Below are positions 8,711-17,445 of a stretch of 64,000 nt of DNA, in pieces. The notes beneath the pieces are model-generated. The model did no database searches. It saw only the letters and a list, made by a program, of their open reading frames with translations, and had not been told where the DNA came from. The position numbers and the translations under genes are program-made. Positions within the stretch are counted from its first letter, which is position 1; every line of letters starts with the position of its first letter. Source of the DNA: Paenibacillus phoenicis (lineage in GTDB: Bacteria > Bacillota > Bacilli > Paenibacillales > Paenibacillaceae); assembly GCF_034718895.1 (NCBI RefSeq), contig NZ_JAYERP010000001.1:3509501-3573500 (forward strand), in the 5' to 3' direction.

Positions 8711-9823
8711 TCATAAGTTTCTAAGCTTTGGCAACCTCACTTCAAACTCGGTCCGAATCAGATCGCTTTGCACCGAGATGGTGCCTTCGTGCTGCTCCAC
8801 GATATTTTTGGCGATAAACAGGCCAAGACCGGTGCTGCCTTCCTGATACGTACGCGCACGATCGCCGGTGAAGAACATATCAAACACATGCGGCAGCTCG
8901 TCCGGCGGAATGGAGTCCCCGTAGTTGGTCACGCGCACGACAACCTCTTCCCCGTCCATCTTCCCATGGACGTCAACGTACTCCCCGTCTTTGCCGTAAC
9001 GAACGGCATTGGACAGCAAGTTCTCAAAGACGCGGGCAAGCAGATCGCCATCGCCGGAGATCATCAGCTGCGGTTCGGTTTTTAGGCGAACGGTCAGCTC
9101 ATTTTTTTCAAACACGGGGTACATCTCTTCGGTTAATTGACTCAGCAGCTCGCTCAAATCAAGCGGCCGGCGATGGATGTTCAGCTTACCGTAATTCATT
9201 CGCGTAACTTCGAACAACTCGTCGATCAGCTTCTCCAGACGCTGCGATTTGGTGTAGGCGATCGTGGTGTAATGCTTCATCTGCTCGGCGGTGAGGTCTT
9301 TCCCTTGCAGGATGAAATCCAGATATCCAATCACAGAAGTTAGCGGGGTCCGAAGATCATGGGCCAGGTTCAGCACAAGTTGCTCCTTGCTGTTCTCGGC
9401 AAAGTCGCCCCGTTCCACGGCTTGCTGCAGCTTCTCGCTGGCCAAATTGATGTCCCGTGCAATCTCTCCGAACTCGTCGCCGGAAGGAATATGAACCCGA
9501 TGGGTGAAGTCTCCTCCCGCCAGTTGATTGATTCCCCGGGAAATTTCCCGGAAATACGCGACATAACGCCGAGTCAGCAAATAGAAGTATAAGAACGAGA
9601 GCGGGATAAAGATAATTAGAAACACGTTGATGTCACCGATCTCACGCATCATCCGGCGGACGTTATACAACGGGTCTTCACGCAGCAGCGTATGATAATA
9701 CTCCCGCAGCGCCAGATAAGTCAGAAAGGTTGTCCCTGCAGACAATATCATGCTCAGCCCGAACAACCGGATCATTTGGAAGCGAAAGCTGCGAAATTTC
9801 GGTTTGTCGGTGTGATTATCCAT
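8711..9823 (-). CDS. sensor histidine kinase, VanS-like
   Basis: A 370-residue membrane sensor kinase. There are two N-terminal transmembrane segments (FGLSMILSAGTTFLTYLAL and INVFLIIFIPLSFLYFYLL) with a short external loop, then a HAMP-like linker, the phosphoacceptor box NLAHDLRTPLTS, and an ATPase domain with N box FENLLSNAVRYG, a G1-like segment DELPHVFDMFF and G2 GSTGLGLFIAKNI. Layout and motifs resemble VanS/PhoR-type cell-envelope kinases. Its start overlaps the response regulator gene by 8 bp, indicating translational coupling. The stimulus is unknown; no vanHAX genes are in the window. Confidence 0.88.
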   Translation of the reverse strand: MDNHTDKPKFRSFRFQMIRLFGLSMILSAGTTFLTYLALREYYHTLLREDPLYNVRRMMREIGDINVFLIIFIPLSFLYFYLLTRRYVAYFREISRGINQLAGGDFTHRVHIPSGDEFGEIARDINLASEKLQQAVERGDFAENSKEQLVLNLAHDLRTPLTSVIGYLDFILQGKDLTAEQMKHYTTIAYTKSQRLEKLIDELFEVTRMNYGKLNIHRRPLDLSELLSQLTEEMYPVFEKNELTVRLKTEPQLMISGDGDLLARVFENLLSNAVRYGKDGEYVDVHGKMDGEEVVVRVTNYGDSIPPDELPHVFDMFFTGDRARTYQEGSTGLGLFIAKNIVEQHEGTISVQSDLIRTEFEVRLPKLRNL

Positions 9824-10517
9824 TGAACGTGTACCCTACTCCCCAGACGGTTTTGATCAGCTTGTTCTTGTGCCGGTCTTCCCCCAGCTTCTTGCGCAAG
9901 CTTCGGATATGCACCATGACCGTATTCCCGCCTTCATAATAAGCCTCGCCCCAGACCTTCTCAAAAATATGCTCCGAACTGAACACCTTCTTCGGATGAT
10001 TGGCCAGCAGGACCAAGATATCAAACTCTTTCGGCGTCAGCTCTACCGGTTCGCCGTAGAGGAACACTGTCCGGTGCTCGGGATGGATCACAAGCCCTCC
10101 GGCCTCCAGCACCGGCTCATCCGGGGGACCGGCAACCGACGGGTTCAGCTGGATAAAGCGCCGCAGTTGGGCGTTCACCCGGGCCACCAGCTCCATCGGA
10201 TTAAACGGCTTCGTCATATAATCGTCCGCCCCGCGTACCAGGCCGGTGATTTTATCCAGATCGGTTGCTTTTGCACTTAAGAAAATGATCGGCAGATGGT
10301 GCTTCTCCCGGATTTGCCGGGTCACTTCATACCCATCGATCTTCGGCATCATAATGTCCAAGATCGCAAGATCCACGGATTGCGTCTGGATGACATCCAG
10401 CGCCTCCTGCCCGTTGGACGCTTTGATGCAGCGGTATCCTTCCCGGGCCAGGTGCAGCTCGATCAAGTCGGCGATTTCCGGCTCATCGTCCGCAATCAAT
10501 ACCGTGATAGGTTTCAT
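9816..10517 (-). CDS. OmpR/PhoB-family response regulator, VanR-like
   Basis: A 233-residue regulator. The receiver domain has the acidic pair in IADDEPEI, the phosphorylated Asp in LAILDIMMPKIDGYE, Thr/Ser in FLSAK and Lys in TKPFNPMEL. A winged-helix DNA-binding domain follows from about residue 130 (ELTPKEFDILVLLANHP, VHIRSLRKKLGED, IKTVWGVGYTF). AAAGGAGCGAT precedes the ATG at 10517. It forms an operon with the kinase. The regulon is unknown; resemblance to VanR is at family level and does not imply glycopeptide resistance. Confidence 0.9.
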   Translation of the reverse strand: MKPITVLIADDEPEIADLIELHLAREGYRCIKASNGQEALDVIQTQSVDLAILDIMMPKIDGYEVTRQIREKHHLPIIFLSAKATDLDKITGLVRGADDYMTKPFNPMELVARVNAQLRRFIQLNPSVAGPPDEPVLEAGGLVIHPEHRTVFLYGEPVELTPKEFDILVLLANHPKKVFSSEHIFEKVWGEAYYEGGNTVMVHIRSLRKKLGEDRHKNKLIKTVWGVGYTFNG

Positions 10518-10559
10518 CGATCATCGCTCCTTTTCATGGACAGCATAACCGAAGAGACC

Positions 10560-10931
10560 TTACGATTTCAAATGTTCATTCAGCACGTTCTCTTCCAGAA
10601 CATCATAGCTGCCATACACCTTGTGGATATGCTGCTCTCCCCAGGCGCACAGCGCATCCAAAATTCCCCGTAAGCTCTCCCCGTATTCGCTTAGCTCATA
10701 CTCGACCCGAGGCGGGACCTCCTGGTAGACGATCCGGCGAATAACGCCGTCGGCCTCCAGTTCGCGAAGCTGTTGGGTCAACATTTTCTGAGTGATGTCG
10801 GGCATCAGGCGTTTTAATTCACTGGTTCGTTTCCGACCGTGCGTCAAGTGGCACAGGATCACGCATTTCCACTTCCCGCCTATCACCTCAAGCGTCGCTT
10901 CTACGGAGATATTATATTTCTTCTCTTTCAT
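10560..10931 (-). CDS. ytcD: HxlR-family transcriptional regulator (YtcD-like)
   Basis: A 123-residue winged-helix regulator of the HxlR type: conserved EVIGGKWKCVILCHL near the N-terminus, the recognition-helix region SELKRLMPDITQKMLTQQLRELE, and the wing RIVYQEVPPRVEYELSEYG. It is divergent from an MFS exporter gene and an aldo/keto reductase gene, the same arrangement as ytcD-ytbD-ytbE of Bacillus subtilis. It probably represses or activates that pair from the shared 195-bp region; the inducer is unknown. GAAGGAG lies before the ATG. Confidence 0.85.
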   Translation of the reverse strand: MKEKKYNISVEATLEVIGGKWKCVILCHLTHGRKRTSELKRLMPDITQKMLTQQLRELEADGVIRRIVYQEVPPRVEYELSEYGESLRGILDALCAWGEQHIHKVYGSYDVLEENVLNEHLKS

Positions 10932-10963
10932 TGAGATTGCTCCTTCTTTTTAATAGGCACAAA

Positions 10964-11017
10964 AAAGTACCTACATTACTTTTAGGTTCCTATATTACTT
11001 CAAAGTGCGTACTTCTC
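10964..11017. promoter_or_regulatory. candidate HxlR-type operator region
   Basis: Direct repeat CCTACATTACTTTT / CCTATATTACTT within GTACC...GTGCGTACTT, in the divergent region between the regulator and the exporter. Repeated TAC/GTAC-bearing sites of this type are usual for HxlR regulators. Assignment is by position and pattern only. Confidence 0.5.
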
Positions 11018-11126
11018 AAAAACTACCCTATCTCCCATAATAGCATTTGTCGCTCGCTTCTGCATCATTCCCCGGCAGATCAGCGGCGACCTGCAAACCA
11101 TTATCTTTTGGGAGGTAGATTGACTC

Positions 11127-12341
11127 ATGAATCATCAAAGAAGCACCTTGGCGCTGCTCGCCTTGGCCATTAGTGCCTTTGCCATCGGGACAACCGAATT
11201 TATCAGCGTCGGTCTGCTGCCTTTGATCGCCGAGGACCTGCACATTTCTACGACCACCGCAGGGCTGACGGTTTCCTTATATGCGTTAGGCGTCACTTTT
11301 GGAGCACCGGTACTCACGTCGCTAACCGCACGAATGTCGCGCAAAACACTGCTGCTGTGGATCATGGTCGTCTTCATGATCGGCAATGCCTTGGCTGCGG
11401 CGGCAACTAGCATTGTCATGCTGCTCGCGGCAAGGGTGATCTCTGCTTTTTCACACGGCGTGTTTATGTCGATCGGTTCAACGATTGCCGCTGACTTAGT
11501 GCCGGAACACCGCCGGGCCAGCGCGATTTCCATCATGTTCACCGGCTTGACCGTTGCGACGGTCACCGGCGTGCCGCTTGGCACCTTCATCGGTCAACAG
11601 CTCGGCTGGCGCGCCGCCTTTATCCTGATCGTCGTCGTGGGGCTCATTGGCTTTATCTCCAACAGCCTGCTGGTGCCATCCGGCTTGCGGAAAGGGGGGC
11701 GAACCGCGTTCCGTGACCAGGTGAAGCTGGTGACGAACGGACGGCTGCTGCTATTGTTCCTGATCACGGCCCTCGGGTATGGAGGCACCTTTGTCGTTTA
11801 TACCTACTTATCGCCGATCCTTCTTGAAATTACAGGCTTCAAGGAAAGCGCGGTCGCCGTCATCTTGCTGGTCTACGGCATCGCGATTGCCATCGGCAAC
11901 ATGGTGGGCGGCAAGTTGTCCAATCGTCAGCCAATTCGGGCCTTGTTCTATATGTTTATCGTACAGGCGCTGATCCTGCTGGCCTTGCTGTTCACGGCTC
12001 CGTTCAAAGTCGCCGGCTTGGTGACCATTTTCCTCATGGGACTGCTGGCCTTCATGAACGTTCCGGGGCTGCAGGTTTACGTCGTGATGCTGGCAGAGCG
12101 GTTTGTCCCGTCCGCCGTCGACGTGGCCTCCGCGATCAACATCGCGGCCTTTAACGCCGGGATTGCCCTGGGGTCTTACCTGGGCGGGGTCATCACCGAT
12201 TCGTTGGGTCTGATCCATACCTCGTGGATTGGCGCACTGATGGTCGCAGCTGCCGTACTTCTCACGGGCTGGAGCCGTGCTCTGGAAAGAAAAGACCGGC
12301 AGGAGACGATCATTTCACAACCATCGCTTCAACATAACTAA
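11127..12341 (+). CDS. ytbD: MFS efflux transporter (YtbD-like, drug:H+ antiporter family)
   Basis: A 404-residue carrier with about 12 hydrophobic segments. It opens with LALLALAISAFAIGTTEFISVGLLPLIAEDL, a hallmark of the AraJ/YdhP-type DHA1 subgroup (TEF motif), has the loop LTARMSRKTLL after helix 2, and the antiporter-like motif GLTVATVTGVPLGTFIGQ in helix 5. GGGAGG lies before the ATG. It is followed 54 bp later by the aldo/keto reductase gene. It likely exports a small toxic or reactive compound; the substrate is not known. Confidence 0.85.
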   Translation: MNHQRSTLALLALAISAFAIGTTEFISVGLLPLIAEDLHISTTTAGLTVSLYALGVTFGAPVLTSLTARMSRKTLLLWIMVVFMIGNALAAAATSIVMLLAARVISAFSHGVFMSIGSTIAADLVPEHRRASAISIMFTGLTVATVTGVPLGTFIGQQLGWRAAFILIVVVGLIGFISNSLLVPSGLRKGGRTAFRDQVKLVTNGRLLLLFLITALGYGGTFVVYTYLSPILLEITGFKESAVAVILLVYGIAIAIGNMVGGKLSNRQPIRALFYMFIVQALILLALLFTAPFKVAGLVTIFLMGLLAFMNVPGLQVYVVMLAERFVPSAVDVASAINIAAFNAGIALGSYLGGVITDSLGLIHTSWIGALMVAAAVLLTGWSRALERKDRQETIISQPSLQHN

Positions 12342-12395
12342 TCATCTATTTCATCACCAAACTCAACTTCAAAGTTCATAGGAGGCTATTTTGAT

Positions 12396-13238
12396 ATGAT
12401 TACCCATTTGCAAGATACCACCACCCTGCACAACGGAGTGAAGATGCCTTGGTTTGGCCTTGGCGTATTCAAGGTCGAGGAAGGACAGGAGCTGGTAGAC
12501 GCGGTGAAGTTCGCAATTACCCACGGCTACCGCAGCATCGATACCGCAGCAATCTACGCGAATGAAAAAGGCGTCGGACAAGGCATCCGCGAAGGCTTGC
12601 AGGAAGCCGGTATCCCGCGTGAAGCGCTGTTTGTCACTTCGAAGGTATGGAACGCCGACCTCGGATACGAAGAGACGCTCGCTGCTTATGAAACCAGCCT
12701 GCAGAAGCTGGGACTAGACTATCTGGACCTGTATCTGATTCACTGGCCCGTCGCCGGTAAATATAAAGAAGCTTGGCGTGCGTTAGAAACGCTCTACCAA
12801 GCCGGAAAGGTCAAGGCGATCGGCGTCAGCAACTTCCAAGTTCACCATCTGAAGGACTTGATGGAAGACGCGGAAATCGTGCCGATGGTCAATCAGGTCG
12901 AATACCATCCTCGTCTGACGCAGCAGGAAGTGCAAGCCTTCTGCCGCGAACACGGCATTCAAATGGAGGCATGGTCCCCGCTCATGCAAGGGCAACTGCT
13001 GGATCATCCTGTGTTACAAGAGCTTGCCCGTAAATATGGAAAATCGGTCGCCCAAATCATCCTTCGCTGGGATTTACAGAACGGCGTGGTAACGATTCCG
13101 AAATCGACCAAGCCGGATCGGATTGCCGAGAACGCAGACGTGTTTAATTTCGCGTTGACGGAAGAGGATATGGCACGGATCAGCGCGCTTAACGAGAACC
13201 TTCGCGTGGGTCCGGACCCCGACAACTTTGATTTCTAA
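12396..13238 (+). CDS. ytbE: aldo/keto reductase (YtbE-like)
   Basis: A 280-residue NADPH-dependent carbonyl reductase with a TIM-barrel fold. Signatures: GYRSIDTAAIYANEKGVG (catalytic Asp and Tyr), FVTSKVWNADLGYE (catalytic Lys), YLDLYLIHWPV (catalytic His), IGVSNFQVHHL and IPKSTKPDRIAENADVF (nucleotide phosphate binding). AGGAGG at 12381-12386 sets the ATG. With the upstream exporter it probably forms an operon that reduces and expels reactive carbonyls; methylglyoxal or similar aldehydes are plausible substrates by family. Confidence 0.88.
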   Translation: MITHLQDTTTLHNGVKMPWFGLGVFKVEEGQELVDAVKFAITHGYRSIDTAAIYANEKGVGQGIREGLQEAGIPREALFVTSKVWNADLGYEETLAAYETSLQKLGLDYLDLYLIHWPVAGKYKEAWRALETLYQAGKVKAIGVSNFQVHHLKDLMEDAEIVPMVNQVEYHPRLTQQEVQAFCREHGIQMEAWSPLMQGQLLDHPVLQELARKYGKSVAQIILRWDLQNGVVTIPKSTKPDRIAENADVFNFALTEEDMARISALNENLRVGPDPDNFDF

Positions 13239-13245
13239 GCCTACC

Positions 13246-13296
13246 AAAAAAGAGCAGATACCGTGGATCCGCTGGATCCTTCGGGTCTGCTCTTTG
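13246..13296. terminator. terminator between the aldo/keto reductase and the lipoprotein gene
   Basis: AAAGAGCAGA and TCTGCTCTTT form a perfect 10-bp stem with a long loop, at the meeting point of converging genes, with an A/T tract on each side. Confidence 0.75.
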
Positions 13297-13803
13297 TCAG
13301 CTGTAGGGACCGATTTCGATGTAATGATGCTCGGTCTCATAGGTGAGACTCTTGTATTTTCCATTCTCTTTGATCGAAAATTCGGCGACCGCATATATTT
13401 CATACGTTCCGATCCGATCGATCCGGGTCTCGAAAAACTCGTTAATATCCGTTTCTCCCCCCATGCTGCGAACCACCGCACTGTCCACCTGGGTGATCGT
13501 GTTCACCCGGTTGCCCAAGCTGTCCACGATCAGGTAATGGAACACCCGAGGGCGACTCATCAGCTCATATTCGGTTTTGGACAAATTATGCAGGCTGGCG
13601 ATTAACGTAAAGGTCTCGTCTATCCCAGCACGCTTCGGAACAGACAACTCTACGGTAAAAGGACCTTCCGCATCCTGCGCTGGATCTTCGGGTACGGCCG
13701 GTCTCAGCTTATTGATCGCTTTGTTCACCGGATCGAAGGTGCCGCATCCGACAAGCAGGAGCGCCAATAGCATCACGGTCAAACCTAACGCGTATTTCCT
13801 CAA
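13297..13803 (-). CDS. secreted lipoprotein of unknown function
   Basis: A 168-residue protein with a type II signal peptide: a positively charged start, a hydrophobic core, and lipobox LLVGC with the lipidated Cys at residue 20. The mature part (from about residue 48) looks like a single beta-sandwich domain (TVELSVPKRAGIDETFTLIASLHNLS, YEIYAVAEFSI). The start is TTG at 13803, preceded by GAGGTGAT. It should be anchored to the outer face of the membrane. The next gene downstream is the converging aldo/keto reductase, so context gives no hint of its role. Confidence 0.75.
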   Translation of the reverse strand: MRKYALGLTVMLLALLLVGCGTFDPVNKAINKLRPAVPEDPAQDAEGPFTVELSVPKRAGIDETFTLIASLHNLSKTEYELMSRPRVFHYLIVDSLGNRVNTITQVDSAVVRSMGGETDINEFFETRIDRIGTYEIYAVAEFSIKENGKYKSLTYETEHHYIEIGPYS

Positions 13804-14048
13804 TCCGCATCACCTCAAAATGTAAGACGACATCCCGCCTGTTTTGTTGCAGAAGGACGTTCTTAAATCATAAAGAAAGGGTACCCTAAAGGCACCCATG
13901 AAATCAAGGACCCTCGGTCAGCCCGCGGATGAACGCGCATGGACAACCGCCATTTTTGAGCGATTTGTGAACCGAGGATAGGCTGCCTTCCCGGAACCAT
14001 ACTAATACCAGCTTTATCCAAATCATCAACGATGGAGGCTGGACCGTA

Positions 14049-14528
14049 ATGGCGCAAAAAAGAATGAATCTGCTGATGTTCAGCGGGGATTACGACAAAG
14101 CAATGGCCGGGCTGATTCTGGCGAACAGCGCGCGGGATATCGGTGTGGAGGTGACGATGTTTTTTGCCTTCTGGGGCCTGTTTCTCGTGCGCGATCCGGA
14201 GAAGATGACGCTGGAGGACAAAACGCTGTATGAGAAGCTGATGACTTGGATGACCCCCAAAGGGCCGGACGAGCTGCCGCTCTCCAAAATGAATTACAGC
14301 GGGCTGGGCAAATGGATGTTGGATGAGATGATCGAGGACCAGGAGGCCCCCCGTCTGATCCACTTTCTCAAAGGAGCCCGCAAGAAAAACATCAAGTTCT
14401 ACGGCTGCAAGCTGTCGGTGGAGATTATGGGCTTTAAGCCGGAGGAATTCCTCCCGGAGGTGGAGATCATCGATGCCCAAACGTACCTGCGCGATGCCTT
14501 GGAATCGGATATTCAGCTGTTTATCTGA
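14049..14528 (+). CDS. DsrE/DsrF/DrsH-like family protein (YrkE-like)
   Basis: A 159-residue cytoplasmic protein of the peroxiredoxin-like DsrE/F superfamily found with sulfur carriers: LLMFSGDYDKAMAGLILANSA, then VEVTMFFAFWGLFLVR, with a single cysteine in KFYGCKLSVEIMG at the position typical of the YrkE subgroup. GATGGAGG precedes the ATG at 14049. Members are thought to handle persulfide sulfur; the nearby PLP enzyme of cysteine-desulfurase type would fit, but no direct link is shown. Confidence 0.8.
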   Translation: MAQKRMNLLMFSGDYDKAMAGLILANSARDIGVEVTMFFAFWGLFLVRDPEKMTLEDKTLYEKLMTWMTPKGPDELPLSKMNYSGLGKWMLDEMIEDQEAPRLIHFLKGARKKNIKFYGCKLSVEIMGFKPEEFLPEVEIIDAQTYLRDALESDIQLFI

Positions 14529-14665
14529 AGACGAAGCCTACGTAAGGCGCGCCGCTGTCCGCTTTGTGGAGGTTTTCTGAACTTTCCCCCGCAGCCCTAA
14601 CCCCCCTAGGCGAATGCACATAACCTAAAGCGTTATTACAGTAACCTAACAGGGGGAGACTTGGT

Positions 14666-16216
14666 TTGCTGGAGATAGAGGAATTGGAATTTGAGGTTTA
14701 CCGGAAAAATACGATCGGCTACCGCCATCCTTTTGTTACGCCGTACGGGACGCAAACGTTGCTCTATGCCGATTGGGCCGCCAGCGGCCGCCTATATCGG
14801 CCGATTGAACAGAAGCTAGCCCAGGAGATCGGCCCGCTGGCGGGCAATCCCCACACCGCCGCCAGCTTGACCGGCACGGCCATGACCGCCGCTTATGAGG
14901 AGGCGAAGCGGATCATCAAGCACCATGTCCACGCCGGCCCCAACGACATCCTGTTATTCGAGGGAACGGGGATGACGGGGGCGGTGAACAAGCTGCAGCG
15001 CCTGCTTGGATTAAAGGTCCCCGCCGCTTGGCGGGCAGCTTACCGGAGCGGAATGGCCGAACGGGAGCGGCCGGTTGTTTTCATCACGCATATGGAGCAT
15101 CACTCCAACCACATCTCCTGGGCGGAAACGATCGGCGAGGTCGTCTGCCTCCCGCCGGGGGCCGACGGCCGCGTGGATCCGGCTTGGCTGGACTTCCTGC
15201 TCCGCCGCTACCGGGAGCGCCGCGTCAAAATCGGCGCGTTTACCGCCTGCTCCAATGTGACCGGCTTCGTGACGCCAATTCATGAGCTCGCGCGGGTGAT
15301 GCATCGGCACGGCGGCATCTGCGTGGCGGATTACTCCGCCAGCGCCCCTTACGTCCCGATCAATATGCATCCGCCGGGAGCGCCGGAGGAGCGGCTTGAC
15401 GCCATCCTCTTCTCCCCGCATAAGTTTCTGGGCGGCCCCGGCACGAGCGGGGTGCTGGTGATGAATGCGGGGCTCAGCGCGGGGGCGTCGCCGGACCGCC
15501 CGGGCGGCGGCACGGTGTCCTGGACCAGCCCGTGGGGCTTAGTCCAGTATCTATCCGACGCCGAATCACGGGAGGATGGCGGGACGCCGGGGGTGATGCA
15601 GGCGGCACGCACGGCGCTATGCCTGCGGCTCAAAGAGAAGATGGGCGCAGGCCGCCTGCTCCGCCGGGAACGGGAGCTAACCGACCGGTTGCTGTCGGAG
15701 CTGGAAACCGTCCCAGGGCTGACCATCCTGGGCGGGCCTAGCCGCGAGCGTCTGGGGATCGTCTCGTTCACCCTGGATCAGGTTCACTATAACCTGGCCG
15801 TCAAGCTGCTGAACGACCACTTTGGCATCCAGGCCCGCGGCGGCTGCTCCTGCGCGGGAACGTATGGCCATTATCTGCTGGGCATCGATCAGGCTACCTC
15901 GCAACGGATCGCCCGCCGAATCGCTAGCGGCGATTTCACCGCAAAACCTGGCTGGATCCGGATCTCCCTGCATCCGATCATGACGGCCGACGAGGTCGCC
16001 TTTATCGGATACGCGCTCCGTCAGGTGGCCGCCCGAGGCCAAGATTGGGCTAGAGATTACAGCTACGATCCCCGAACCAATGAGTGGTCCCATCGGCGCG
16101 GAGAACCGCGGATCAACCTCGACGAATGGTTTCGCTTGCCGGATCCCAGCGCCAAGGGCAAGGGAATCCTTGCAGATGAACCCCGCCAAACGATAGCGGA
16201 ACTTCACATCCCCTAA
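14666..16216 (+). CDS. class V aminotransferase / cysteine desulfurase-like PLP enzyme
   Basis: A 516-residue fold-type I PLP enzyme. Visible features: LYADWAASGRLYRPIE near the start, a His segment THMEHHSNHISW that stacks on the cofactor, the cofactor Asp in ICVADYSASAP, the Schiff-base Lys in FSPHKFLGGPGTSG, and the C-terminal GIQARGGCSCAGTYGHYL. The Cys-bearing GGCSCAG loop resembles the SufS/CsdA desulfurase loop, so sulfur transfer from cysteine or a selenocysteine-lyase-like activity is possible. It is longer than SufS (~410) through a C-terminal extension of ~100 residues. The TTG start is fixed by AGGGGGAG at 14651-14658. Confidence 0.78.
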   Translation: MLEIEELEFEVYRKNTIGYRHPFVTPYGTQTLLYADWAASGRLYRPIEQKLAQEIGPLAGNPHTAASLTGTAMTAAYEEAKRIIKHHVHAGPNDILLFEGTGMTGAVNKLQRLLGLKVPAAWRAAYRSGMAERERPVVFITHMEHHSNHISWAETIGEVVCLPPGADGRVDPAWLDFLLRRYRERRVKIGAFTACSNVTGFVTPIHELARVMHRHGGICVADYSASAPYVPINMHPPGAPEERLDAILFSPHKFLGGPGTSGVLVMNAGLSAGASPDRPGGGTVSWTSPWGLVQYLSDAESREDGGTPGVMQAARTALCLRLKEKMGAGRLLRRERELTDRLLSELETVPGLTILGGPSRERLGIVSFTLDQVHYNLAVKLLNDHFGIQARGGCSCAGTYGHYLLGIDQATSQRIARRIASGDFTAKPGWIRISLHPIMTADEVAFIGYALRQVAARGQDWARDYSYDPRTNEWSHRRGEPRINLDEWFRLPDPSAKGKGILADEPRQTIAELHIP

Positions 16217-16339
16217 GCCAAGGCGATTCAGAAGATGTTCAACTTGGCGGAACAGGTCCTTGGGGTATTCGGCTCCTTGCGCGACCAGTTCCAACACCGT
16301 TTGCTCAACGCAGCCAAGACCGTTCACCACATGCAGCAT
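16217..16339 (-). pseudogene. 5' stub of an unidentified gene downstream of the EamA exporter
   Basis: On the minus strand an AGGAGGAG site lies directly after the EamA stop codon, and 5 bases later an ATG (16339) opens a frame beginning MLHVVNGLGCVEQTVLELV and continuing to about LLNRLGLG. After that the frame enters the 3' end of the oppositely oriented PLP enzyme gene and becomes its shadow. I read it as a real gene start cut off by a deletion or rearrangement. The family is not recognised. Confidence 0.45.
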
Positions 16340-16352
16340 CGCTTCTCCTCCT

Positions 16353-17315
16353 TCATAAAGATCGCGGTACATCAGGGATGCTTGCTGCATCCGGGTCGGA
16401 GACCACCGGCAGCTCCTGGCGTTTGGCCTCCTGCCCGGCACTGCCCGAGCCGCTTCGGTTCGCCAAGTACACCCCGCCGAGGATGAACACCAGCCCGACC
16501 AGCAAGCGCCAGCTCACCGGCTCGTTCAGCAGCGTGAACCCCCAAATAATCGCGCTCGCCGGAACGAGATACGTGACGGTGGTGGCGAATTGCGGGGTTC
16601 CTTTTTGGACCATAAAGTAGAACAAAATATACGCCACCCCCGAGCCAAACACGCCCAGCCCGATCACCGCGCCAAGCGTAGGGAGCTTAGCCAGCGGGGC
16701 CAGCGAGTCCCGCTCGGCGATCAGCGCCATAAGACCGCTGCCGCCCATCGCGCTGATCAAGGTGCCGAAGGTCACCTGATACATCGACAACCCGCCGGAC
16801 AGGCGCTTGGACAGGTGCGTGCCGACGGCATAACACAACGTTGCCGCCAGCATGCAGGCGAACCCAAGCATGTCTACCGAGGCAAGCGAAGTTGGGCTGA
16901 CGCCTACAAGTACGAGCAAGCCGAGGAAAGCGATTCCCATCCCGGCCCACTGCATCCGGCTCGTGGCAACGCGAAAGAAGATGACGCCTACCACCAGAGT
17001 CCACAGCGGAGTCGTGGCGTTGAGCACCGACGCCAGGCTGCTCGTCAGCCGCGTCTCGCTGAAGCCGATCAACGCCCACGGAATCGCCGTGTTGATCAGC
17101 GCCATGATGACCATCGCCAGCCAAGGAATCGAGCGGAACCCAAACGGCTTGCGCAAGACGAGCATGACGCCCGTAATCGTTGCCAGCCCGAAGGCAGATC
17201 GCAGGAACGCTACGGTCCAGGGGCCGAAGTCGGGCAGCAGGATTTTGATGAAGAAAAACGAACCGCCCCAAATTAAACTAAGCATAATTAAGGCAAAATA
17301 CAGCGTACGTCCCAC
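16353..17315 (-). CDS. EamA/DMT-family transporter
   Basis: A 320-residue membrane protein with two EamA repeats of five hydrophobic helices each: LSLIWGGSFFFIKILLPDFGPWTVAFLRS near the N-terminus and its counterpart from GFACMLAATLCYAVGTHLSKRL. The helix 9-10 segment VPASAIIWGFTLLNEPVSWRLLVGLVFILGGVYL is typical. Members export amino acids or small metabolites. A hydrophilic tail of ~25 residues follows. The transported compound cannot be inferred. Confidence 0.85.
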   Translation of the reverse strand: MGRTLYFALIMLSLIWGGSFFFIKILLPDFGPWTVAFLRSAFGLATITGVMLVLRKPFGFRSIPWLAMVIMALINTAIPWALIGFSETRLTSSLASVLNATTPLWTLVVGVIFFRVATSRMQWAGMGIAFLGLLVLVGVSPTSLASVDMLGFACMLAATLCYAVGTHLSKRLSGGLSMYQVTFGTLISAMGGSGLMALIAERDSLAPLAKLPTLGAVIGLGVFGSGVAYILFYFMVQKGTPQFATTVTYLVPASAIIWGFTLLNEPVSWRLLVGLVFILGGVYLANRSGSGSAGQEAKRQELPVVSDPDAASIPDVPRSL

Positions 17316-17445
17316 TCTTATCCCTTCTTTCTAGGATCTCTCGGGCATATCTAATAACGTAACCCGGATCTCTAATGATCTTGATTGTATCACGAGGATG
17401 CCTCGATGTTCATCGAAGCATGCCTGCAAATTTGAGGAGGTATGG

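Noticed and set aside
8711..10517. Glycopeptide-resistance (van) operon, given VanS/VanR-like and VanY-like genes
   Set aside because: No vanH, vanA/B-type ligase or vanX genes; the VanY-like gene is about 29 kb away. These are general cell-envelope families.
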